64,000 nt of DNA from Eonycteris spelaea (lineage: Eukaryota; Chordata; Mammalia; Chiroptera; Pteropodidae), in NCBI GenBank assembly GCA_003508835.1, contig PUFA01000204.1, forward strand, positions 2,046,001 to 2,110,000, given 5' to 3'. The position numbers and the translations under genes were made by a program. The notes under the pieces are model-generated. The model saw nothing but the letters and a program-made list of their open reading frames with translations. It was not told the DNA's origin and made no database searches. Positions 55,359-64,000 of this stretch are shown piece by piece (the stretch's first letter is position 1; every line of letters begins with the position of its first letter).

Positions 55359-58302
55359 ACTCCACAGAAATACAAGTAGTCATAAGAAAATACTACTAGC
55401 AATTGTGTGCCAACAAATTGGACAATCTGGAAGAAATAGTTACATTTCTAGAAACACACAATCCCCCAAGACTGAATCAAGAAGAAACAGAAAATCTGAA
55501 CCAAGTAATCACCACCAATGAAATAGAATCAGCAATTGAAAACTTCACAAAAAACCAAAGTCCTGGGCCCAGATGGCTTCATAGGCAAATTTTACTAAAC
55601 ATTCAAAGAAGAATTAACACTTATTCTTCTCGAACTATTCCAAAAAATTCAAGAAGAGGGAAGTCTCTATAACTCCTTTTATGAGGCCACCATTACCTCG
55701 ATTCCAAAACCAGACAAAGACATTACAAAAAAAGAAATCTGTAGGTCAATATCTCTTATGAATATTGATGCAAAAATCCTCAACAAAATATTAGCAAATG
55801 AAATTCAGCAATACATTAAAAATATCATGGACTATAATCAAGTTGGATTTATTCCTGGGATATAAGGTTGGTACAAGATCCACAAATCAATTAATGTGAT
55901 ACTCCACTTTAACAAATCAAAAAATAAAAACCATATGATCATATCAATAAATGCAGAAAAAGTGTTTGACAAAATCCAGCATCCATTTTTAATAATAATG
56001 CGCAGCAAAGTGGGTATAGAGGGAACATACTTCAACATAATAAAGGCCGCATGTAACAAACCTATAGCTAACATCAAACTCAATGGGGAAAGGCCAAAAG
56101 TGTTTTCCTTAAGATCAGGAACAAGAAAAGGATGCCCATTTTCACCTCTCCTCTCCTACATTGTATTAGAAGTCTTAGCCACAGCAATAAGACAAGAAAG
56201 AGAAATAAAAGTATCTGAATTGAAAGGAAGAAGTTAAATAAAACTCTCATTATTTGCCAATGACATGGTATTAGAGAAACTCTAAAGATTCCACCAAAAA
56301 ACTGTTAGAACTGATCAATGAATTCAGTGAAGTAGCAGGAAACAAAATTAATATTCAGAAGTCAGTAGTATTTTTATACACCAATGATGAACTTTCGGAA
56401 AGAGAAATTAAGAAAACAATCCCATTTACAATTGCATCGAAATAATTAAATACTGGGAATCAAATTAACCAAGGAGGTAAAAGACCTATTCTCAGAAAAT
56501 TATAAGTCATTGAAAAAAGAAATTGAATACAGATAAATGGAGGCATATACCAAGCTCCTGGGTAGGAAAAAATCAACATCATTAAAATGGTTATACTACC
56601 CAAAGCAATCTACAGATCCAATGCAATCAATTCAAAATACCAATGGCATTTTTCAGAGAGCTTGAACAAATAATCCTAAAATTTACAGGGAATCAAAAAA
56701 GACCCTGAATAGCTACAGCAATCTGAGAAAGAAGAACAAAGTTGGAGGTATCCCACAGCCTGATATCAAACTATACTACCAGGCAACAGTAATCAAAACA
56801 GTCTGGTACTGGCATAAAAACAGATGCATCGATCAACAGAACAGAATAGAGAGCCCAGAAATAAATCCACACCTACACATTCACATAATATATGACAAAA
56901 GAGGTAAGAATATACAATGGGGTAAAGACAGACTCTTCAATAAGAAGAGTCTGGTGTTGGGAAAATTGGACAGATACATGCAAAAAAAAAAAAAAGAAGA
57001 AAGAAAGAAAGAAACTGGACCACCTTCTTACACCGTATATAAGAATAGACTGAAAATAGATTAAAGACTTAAATATAAGCCCCGAAACCATAAAACTTCT
57101 AAAAGAAAACATAGGCAATAAACTCTCTGATATTGCTAACAGTAATTTATTTTCAGATAAATCAACTTGAGCAAGGGAAACAAAAGAAAAAATAAACAAG
57201 TGAGACTACATTAAACTAAAAAGTTTTTGTACAGCAAAGGGAACCATCAACAAATGAAAAGACAACTGACTGAATGGGAGAAAATATTCACTTAAGTTAC
57301 ATTTGATAAGAAGTTAATATCCAAAAACAAATAAAAAACTCATACAAATCAACAACAAAAAACAAACAATCCAATTAAAAAATGGGTAGAAGACCTGAAC
57401 AGATATTTCTCCAACGATGAAATACAGATGGCCAATAGACATATGAAAAGATGCTCAAGGTCACTAACCATCAGAGAGATGCAAATTGAAACCACAATGA
57501 CATATCACCTCACACCTATCAGAATGGCTATCATCAATAAATCAAAGAACAAGTGTTGGTGAGGATGTGGAAAAAAGGGAACCCTCATACACTGTTGGTG
57601 GGACTGCGAATTGGAACAGCTGCTATGGAAAACAGTCTGAAGGTTTCTCAGAAAATTAAAGATGGATATACCTTTGATCCAGTAATTGCACTTCTGGGCA
57701 TTCATCCAAAGAAAACCAAAATAATAATTTGTAAAGATCTTTGCACCTCTATGTTCATGGCAGCACAATTTACAATAGCCAATATATGAAAGCAACCTAA
57801 ATGCCCATCAACAGATGATTGGATAAAGAATTTATGGCTCATATATACAATGGAATATTACTCAGCCATTAAAAAAAAATCCTAACATTTGCAATGAAAT
57901 GGATGGACCTAGAGGTTATTGTGCTGAGTAAAATAAGTCAGACAAAGATAAATACCATATGATTTCACTTATATGAGGAATCTAAGGAACAAAAAGAACA
58001 AACTAATCAAAAACAGACTTGCAAATACAGAGGACAATCTGGTGATGGCCAGAGGGGAGGGTATTGAAGGGCTGGGAGAAAGGGGTAAAGGCTTAAATAA
58101 ATACAAATTAATAGTTGATAGATGGTCATGGGGATGGGGAATATGGCATAGGGAATTCAATTAGCAATAATGTAATGGCTAGGTGGAGAGCCAGATGAGA
58201 GGAAAAGCAATGAGAGATTGTTTTATAAACTATATAAATGTCTAACCAATGTACTGTATTCTTGAAAATAATAATAAAATAAAATTTTTAAAAATGAAAA
58301 AG
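55359..58302 (+). mobile_element. L1 'B', 5'-truncated, inserted into L1 'A'
   Basis: A 2.94-kb L1 on the plus strand, starting in ORF2 just before the reverse-transcriptase domain and ending with a 3' UTR (about 57950-58260) and an A-rich tail. ORF1 and the 5' UTR are absent, as is usual for truncated target-primed insertions. The 3' UTR ('gtgatggccagaggggaggg', 'ggggatggggaatatggcat', 'atgtctaaccaatgtactgt') is not one I can assign to a named subfamily. It may be lineage-specific and useful for identifying the species. A perfect 15-bp duplication flanks it. It is dead, because ORF2 is broken. Confidence 0.95.
55370..57950 (+). pseudogene. L1 'B' ORF2 pseudogene (RT and C-terminal part)
   Basis: Relic of the L1 ORF2 polyprotein, whose reverse transcriptase copies L1 RNA at nicked chromosomal DNA. 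The first frame (55403-55672) holds 'CANKLDNLEEIVTFLE' and 'NQSPGP'. An extra C in the following codon (about 55568) shifts the frame. A second frame (55896-56237) holds RT motifs '[17 protein letters not shown]' and '[13 protein letters not shown]', then shifts and stops. The catalytic FADD motif follows near 56260, in another frame, as FAND. The C-terminal part (56400-57950) is recognisable but multiply frameshifted. The endonuclease domain is missing because of 5' truncation. Confidence 0.9.
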
Positions 58303-58317
58303 AAAAGTTTCTTCACA
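58303..58317 (+). repeat. 15-bp target-site duplication, right copy
   Basis: AAAAGTTTCTTCACA, identical to 55344-55358, immediately after the A-rich tail of L1 'B'. Confidence 0.95.
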
Positions 58318-59255
58318 GTGAAGGAAACCATAGACAAAACATAGAGACAACCTACTAAATGAGAGAAGATATTTGTAGATGATACATCCAATAAGGGGTT
58401 AATACCCAAAATATATGAAGAACTCATACAACTCAATAACAAAAACCCAAACAATCTGTTTAAAAATGGACTGAAGATCTGAATAGACATTTTCCTAAAG
58501 AAGACATTTAAATGGCCAACAGGTAGATGAAAAATTGCTTGACATCACTAATCATCAGGGAAATGCAAATCAAAACCACGTGAGATACCACTTCATACTT
58601 GTCAGAATGGCTATCATAAAAAGTCAACAAATAGGAAGTGTTGGAGAATGAGGAGAAAAGGAAACCCTTGTGCACTGTTGGTAGGACTGTACATTGGTGC
58701 AGCCACTATGGAAAACAATATGGTGATACTTCAAAAAATTAAAAATAGAACTGCCACATGGCCCAGAGATTCCACTTCTGGATATTTAGCTGAAGAAAAC
58801 AAAAAGATTCATTCAAAAAAATATATGCACCCCGATGTTCATTGTAGCATTATTTACAACAGTCCAGATATGGAAGAAACTTAGGTGCCTATCAATAGAT
58901 GACTGGATAAAGATGTAATATATATGTATATATATCAAAGAAAGATATGCATATATGAATATACATATATACGCAATGGAATGTTACTCAGCAATAAAAA
59001 AGAATGAAATCTTGTCATTTGCTACAACATGGATGGACTCTTAGTGTATTATGCTAAGTGAAATAAGTCAGAGAGAAAAAAAATACCATATGACATCACT
59101 TATTTGTGGAATCTAAAAAACAAACAAACAAAGAAAACAAAACAGAAACAGACTCATAGACACAGAGAACAAACTGAAGGTTGCCAGAAGGGAGGGGGTA
59201 TTAATGGGGTGAAAAATAAATTAGTGAATTTTTAAAATTTGTTTTAAAAAGGAAG
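58318..59255 (+). pseudogene. L1 'A' ORF2 C-terminus and 3' UTR, right part
   Basis: Continues L1 'A' exactly where it broke off: 'gtgaaggaaaccatagacaa', 'gaactcatacaactcaataa', 'aatgcaaatcaaaaccacgt', 'cagccactatggaaaacaat', 'gatgactggataaagatgta', 'gtgaaataagtcagagagaa' and 'aactgaaggttgccagaagg'. A TA-rich expansion of about 65 bp (58915-58980) sits where the L1 consensus has a short 'tatacatatacaatgg'. Frames are broken. The 3' UTR is shortened. Confidence 0.9.
58915..58980. repeat. TA-rich microsatellite inside L1 'A'
   Basis: 'taatatatatgtatatatat' and 'gcatatatgaatatacatat': a local expansion of the TA steps in the L1 ORF2 end. Confidence 0.85.
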
Positions 59256-59397
59256 AGAGAAGCTGCTAAAAGATAGGTAAAGCAAAACCCATTAAGAGCT
59301 TGGCAGTCCAGAACCATTTATTGTAATCCTTATAAGCCTCTGAATCTACTAGGTAACAGGGTCATTGATATCTATTTTCTAAATTTTAGAGTCACCA

Positions 59398-59465
59398 AAA
59401 AGACATTACCCATTCATTCATTCATTCATTCAGTAAATACATAATGAACGCCCATCCTGTGAAAA
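59398..59465 (-). repeat. L2 3' end with (ATTC)n
   Basis: (CATT)6 at about 59409-59432, then 'cagtaaatacataatgaacg' and 'cccatcctgtg', matches the antisense L2 terminus ('ttcattcaacaaatatttat'). The tail repeat has expanded. Confidence 0.7.
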
Positions 59466-60010
59466 AGAAATTGTTTTATTCAGTAGTAGGTAGTTGATTC
59501 TTCCAAGTATAGGACTTTGAAAAGATAAATTCATTTGACCTCTTTAACTGTTTTACCAAATGGAATTGCAGTGGCCTAGACAATTTGTATAATTTATTAA
59601 TAAGAGAAAGCAAATTAGGGCATTAGCATTAGGGCATTGTTTAGTCAGGTTCTATGAAATATAATTGTCACTGTGACATTTGAAGTAACATCACCAGACA
59701 TTTCCCCACCCCCCCCCAAATTTTTTTAAATCTACTTATCATGGAGCATGCTTAAAGAAGGTAATATTGTATAAAACAAATACGATAAACACTTACAAAC
59801 CAAATTTCAAGAACAATTATAATATATAGGCAACTGAAGTCAATACAATCAAACAATAACAGGATACTTAAATCTAAAAGTAAAAACAAAAACAAAATAG
59901 GAGAGAAAAAGAAATTACAGCCTTGACCTTTAATGTAAACAATGACTTTTTTCCTTTTCTTCTTAAAGATTTTAAAAAAATCACAGAGTATAAGCTTCTT
60001 GTAAAAAGTC
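59466..60010. other. AT-rich sequence, no gene
   Basis: A 14-bp near-tandem pair containing TTAGGG lies at 59614-59641 and a short C-run at 59706-59717. The minus frame at 59752-60012 is hydrophobic because of A/T-rich codons and has no known domain. Confidence 0.45.
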
Positions 60011-60014
60011 AAGC

Positions 60015-60482
60015 CACTTGTATACCAGTGTTCATAGCAACATTATTAATAATAGCCAAAAAATGAAAACCATTAAAATGTCATCAATGGATGAATTGAT
60101 AAAATGTAGTATAACTATAGAATAAAGTATTACTCAGCAATAAAAAGGAATGAAGTGCTGATACATGAGACAACACGTAAAAGCCTCAAAAACATTGTGC
60201 CAAGTGAAAGAAGTTAGTAACAAAAGACTTCATATAGTATGGTTCTATTTAGATGAAATGTAATAGAATAGGCAAATCCATAATGACAGAAATAGATTAG
60301 TGGTTACCAGGGCATGGGGGTAGGAGAAAATAGAGAAGTTCCTTTCTGAGGTGATGAAATTTCTGGAACTAGAGAGTGGTGATGATTACACAACTTTGTT
60401 AAATATACTAAAACCCACTGAACTGTACATTTGAACAGGTGAATTTTATGGTATATGAATTATATCTCAATTTTTAAAATGA
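60015..60482 (+). mobile_element. L1 3' fragment (ORF2 end plus 3' UTR)
   Basis: Sense L1M: 'cagtgttcatagcaacatta', 'catcaatggatgaattgata', 'gtattactcagcaataaaaa', 'gtgccaagtgaaagaagtta', 'ttagtggttaccagggcatg' and 'actgaactgtacatttgaac', ending 'aattatatctcaatttttaa'. No open frame remains. Confidence 0.85.
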
Positions 60483-61244
60483 TGTTGAGAAAAAAGGATC
60501 ATTTATATCCTCTCCTTACTGAATAAGAACTATCACGGTTTTACATTTTCTTTCTCCACCCCTTACCTTGCTTCCCCATTCTGTTATTCCAGGGCTGCAG
60601 CAGGTTATAACTCTGCCCCTAGGGGCCAGTCAAAGAGAATCTGAAATCCTAGCCACACATTCCTCTACTTGCACTAAGGGGTGCCTTCTTCTAGTTCACA
60701 TGAAAACACCTTATAGATTATCAGTGGTCTTAATCATTTCAATGGGCTTTTGGGGTAGGGAGGATTGATAAATAAATGTACTCAGTCTTCTGTCTTGGAT
60801 TAAAAATCGAGCACTTCATTCTACTATCGTAATATAATGGATTTACTATAAGGTTAATTTTCTAGATCCTTTGGTCTTCTCTTTACAAATGGAATTGAAA
60901 ATCATTTAATTAATCTTAAAAAGGACATTTCTCATTTAAATGAGTATTATACAACTCCTTTAAACTTGCCTTTTTTGTTTAAAAAGGATTCAGTGTATTG
61001 TTCAACTTTACATTATAATCCTCCAATGCAGTTTTTATATTTGGTATCAGTAAAGTGCTACCACTACCAAGGGGATTTCCAGATACTTACTTGTTCTTAC
61101 AATGCAACTTTTCAGACAACATTCTTGTATAGATTTCAAAAGAGCTCAAATTTAATCAATGGGTCAACATATATTTATTGAATTACTATTATGTTCAAAA
61201 TAACACTCTATTCCAAACAGGAAGAACCCCTAAATCCTGATATT
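60483..61244. other. Unassigned AT-rich sequence
   Basis: 60560-60730 is more mixed in composition. No repeat was recognised, and the 66-codon frame there has no known domain. A weak antisense L2-like stretch may lie at 61165-61230. Confidence 0.4.
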
Positions 61245-61310
61245 TTACATTCGAAGTTCATGTGTGCCTGGTACATAGTAGGTACTCAATAAGTGAACCG
61301 ATGAATTAAG
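61245..61310 (+). repeat. MIR or L2 3' end
   Basis: 'gtgtgcctggtacatagtag' followed by 'gtactcaataagtgaaccga' is the sense terminal motif shared by L2 and MIR. Confidence 0.75.
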
Positions 61311-62104
61311 AGCAATTTAGGTTTATTTGTGGTGCCTGAAGATTAGACACTGGGGAATAACCATAGAATTTAATAGGTCCTAAATTCACCTGCAGGTAAA
61401 GAAGGGAAACTACCTGATATAAAAAATATGATATGATCAGTGACTATTTTTCAGATAAATACCAAAATTCTGACAAACTAACAGTTGTATGTTTTAGTGT
61501 GAAGTATTTGTGGTATTTAAAAATAATGACAAATTTTCATTATTATTCCCAGTTTTGGTTCCTTCTTTCCTTCCCTGACTCAAGTACACTCCTTATGCAC
61601 ATTAAAATTTGGGAATAATTCCTATAACAACAACAACAAAAAAAACAGAAGTAGTAAACTGAAAATTTCGTTAGAACTTAAAATATAAGGCCAGATTTTT
61701 AATGTCTCTATCATGTGATTACAGACTCCAAATCCCAATCAAGACAGAGGGAATTGCCTTTTTAAGTATTCCAGGGCCATCATTTAAAATGCTATCTTAC
61801 TAAAAGAATCTCTTCCTTCTCACAAAAAAAATATTTAATTCTAGTTACTCTCAGTAAGAAATGTGAGCAATGGAAATAGTAAACATATTCAATATTGGGG
61901 GAAAACAGTTGGTATTCAGTAAACAGTAAGTAATTTATTGACTTGGCAAGGCTCCCTTGAATTCTAGTATATAGTTAACTCTTACTTATCGAGGAGCAGA
62001 TATGCTATTTTGCAAACTGTCTGTAATGTCATTGGGCTTCTTTTTCATCATTGTGCTAAATTCTAGGAAACTAGAATTTAGAAGTGGAATCAATCAAGCT
62101 GAAC
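61311..62104. other. AT-rich unassigned sequence
   Basis: Nothing recognised apart from an (AAC)n/A-rich stretch at 61627-61645. Confidence 0.4.
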
Positions 62105-62109
62105 AGTGG

Positions 62110-62438
62110 ACTAGTGTAAATTCACTTTCAAATCCTTATCAAGCACATTCTCTTTGCCATACAATATGTTAGGCTGAAAAGCAAAAATCCTGCTTTTAGG
62201 GAGCTCACAGTCCTAGAGGGGAGACAGACAAGTTTTTTTTTTTTTTAAGTAGAATACATTGCAATAAATGCTATGAAAGTGGCATCACATGGTGCCGTGG
62301 AGTACATAGAACAAGAAGAAATCTAACACAGGTTGAGGAAGAGGGTGATTAATGAGAAGGATTTCTAAACCTTAAAGGATGATTAGGATACAGCCATGCA
62401 AAAATACTTAGGAAGTAGGATCCAAAGCCTTTAAAACC
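62110..62438 (-). repeat. L2 LINE fragment, antisense
   Basis: 'cttatcaagcacattctctt', 'tgcttttagggagctcacag', 'tcctagaggggagacagaca', 'cattgcaataaatgctatga' and 'ccttaaaggatgattaggat' follow the antisense L2 order. A T-run at 62236-62248 interrupts it. Confidence 0.75.
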
Positions 62439-62465
62439 AGCCAACCAACCAACCAACAAACAAAC
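62439..62465. repeat. (CCAA)n/(CAAA)n microsatellite
   Basis: 'ccagccaaccaaccaaccaa' followed by 'caaacaaac'. Confidence 0.9.
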
Positions 62466-62939
62466 CCATCGCACTATAGAGCACGAGTCTAAGCTGATGC
62501 TCAGGTTTCTGACTCAAGTAGTTGATAGGCTCAGTTTGAGACATGTTGCATTTTAGGCATTTGTGGGGGGCAACCAAGTGAAGATGTCCATAGACATCTA
62601 CTCCTATAGACAGAAGTCTTGAAAAGGGATCTGTGATGGAAATACATGGAGTTGTCATTGGTTATCTAGCAACTGTACTCATAAATGAGATTGCTAGGGA
62701 AGGCAACAAGGTGAGGAGGCTAAGGAGAAATCTCTGGGGAAGGTGAGATTTTAATGGGTAGGTAGAATCTGACAAAGAGCAGCTAGAGAAGTAGAAAAAA
62801 TAAAAATGAGAACAGCCTGTATAATGAAGGTCAAAGGAAGAGAGCCAACGATACTCTCAGATGACACAAAGTGGTCAGCTAAGTAAGACTGGCCTGATAA
62901 CTCTCGTGAAAGACCAGATGGAGGCAGAAGCCATGTCGG

Positions 62940-63178
62940 TTAGAAATATTTATTGAACACCTACTATGAACCGAACATTGTGTTATTTAATTTTCACTAC
63001 AGCCCTCTGAGGTAGGTCAGTATTATTGTTAATATTGTTGTCCTCATATTACAGATGAGTAAATTGAGACACAGAAAGGGCTTGACCATAGTTGTACAAC
63101 TAGTTTGCAACAGATCTAATATAACTCGACTCTACCTAACTCCTGAGTCTAGTCTCTTAGCCATTTATGGATACCTAT
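62940..63178 (-). repeat. MIR SINE, nearly complete
   Basis: Antisense MIR: 'atttattgaacacctactat', 'tttcactacagccctctgag', 'attacagatgagtaaattga', 'gacacagaaagggcttgacc' and 'ctcctgagtctagtctctta'. Most of the element is present. Confidence 0.85.
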
Positions 63179-63916
63179 TGTGGTGAAAAAGAAGAAATAA
63201 TGAATGCAGATGGCTCTTAAGGCAGTTGTCAGTAAGGAAAGATGGTAGATTTTTGTATTGTCTTTAAATAAGGTGGGGTTTTTGTTTGTTTGTTTTATTT
63301 CTGTTTTTAAAATGAGAGAAGTTTGAATATGGTTTTAAAGAAGTCTCAGGAATGAGGGGGTTGATGCATTTCTAGCCATACTTCTATTACTGTGGCTGGA
63401 TCAGAATAGATCTGGAAAGAAGCTGTCAGTCTGAACAACTGAAGTTATTTGGTATTGTATAAACCTGTTTTATGAATGAAATTGCCTGCAACAAAAATCC
63501 ATTCAGTCTTTTCTTACTTTGGAATCCATTAATGTAATAAATATAATTCATAATGAAGTAGACTGAATTTCTTGTTTACCCACAATTCACAGCTGTACTT
63601 GCCATGCCAAAGAAGGCCATATCTTTCTAGATTGAAGGTGAATATTAACAGTCAGGGATAGGCTCCGTTGACACTTTTTCTTCCTCTGTTCACATTATAA
63701 AATCAAATACCTTCTTTCCTTCCATCAGTAGCTGTACTCCAATGGAGTGCCCAGAGTTCCCTCTTTTGCAACAGAAGACATGATGCCCCTTGCAGAGCTC
63801 TTAGGTGGTCCTGCAGTGGTACTAGAAATGACTACTTTCATTTCTCCCAGATCTTATTTTCAAAAAATATATGCCAAGCATGGTTCAAGTTTATTAAGCT
63901 GAGCTTCTAGTAATTC
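63179..63916. other. Unassigned sequence
   Basis: A GTTT/TTTG-rich stretch at 63276-63305. No gene or repeat was recognised. Confidence 0.4.
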
Positions 63917-63964
63917 TACTAGAAGGGGCAATAAAAATTATACTAGAAAGGGCAATAAAATCCA
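63917..63964. repeat. 24-bp near-tandem duplication
   Basis: Two copies of a unit starting 'tactagaaggggcaataaaa' (63917) and 'tactagaaagggcaataaaa' (63941), with 24-bp spacing. Confidence 0.85.
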
Positions 63965-64000
63965 ATGTTTTTTGTTTTAAAGAACTTGTAATGATATCCA

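Noticed and set aside
1..64000. tRNA, rRNA, U6, 7SK, Y RNA or other structured RNA genes
   Set aside because: I looked for their characteristic starts and promoter boxes and found none. The B-box-like words present belong to MIR elements.
1..64000. Endogenous retrovirus, CRISPR array or bacterial-type operon
   Set aside because: No LTR pair, gag/pol/env frame, direct-repeat/spacer pattern or closely packed coding frames with ribosome binding sites were seen.

Overview
The window looks like ordinary nuclear DNA of a placental mammal, intergenic or intronic. It is about 60-65% AT by eye and is packed with decayed MIR and L2 repeats, several ages of L1 and a few hAT-type DNA transposon relics. 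It has one GC-rich CpG island. I found no Alu, rodent B1/B2 or other young SINE, and no intact endogenous retrovirus. That argues against a primate or rodent genome. A laurasiatherian with low SINE activity (a bat, for example) would fit, but this is inference from absence.

No protein-coding gene can be supported. The open frames are short, mostly overlap repeats, or (in the CpG island) lack an ATG start. The only recognisable protein coding is broken L1 ORF2 at 54.3-59.2 kb and in smaller pieces elsewhere.

Layout. 1-15.5 kb: AT-rich sequence with scattered MIR, L2 and L1 3' ends. 15.5-18.3 kb: one long L2 copy interrupted by a MIR and by a strangely ordered L1. 18.3-45 kb: mostly unassigned AT-rich sequence with L2/MIR relics, an ancient L1 at 25.3-26.2 kb that is itself interrupted, a split L2 at 34.6-35.6 kb, a 33-bp tandem duplication at 37.0 kb and an alternating purine-pyrimidine palindrome at 38.1 kb. 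45.2-47.4 kb: the one likely regulatory locus, a CpG island with GC boxes and a G-quadruplex motif, flanked by a bidirectional TATA-like site and possible splice signals. 48.1-49.4 kb: a 100-nt polypurine tract beside an antisense L1. 54.3-59.2 kb: an L1 inserted into an older L1, with a perfect 15-bp target duplication. 59.3-64 kb: L1, L2 and MIR relics.

The CpG island is best read as the promoter or first non-coding exon of a gene whose coding exons lie outside the window or were not recognised. The rest is a record of nested transposon insertions. I saw no evidence of an undescribed functional system. All family names rest on memory of consensus sequences, not on a database search.
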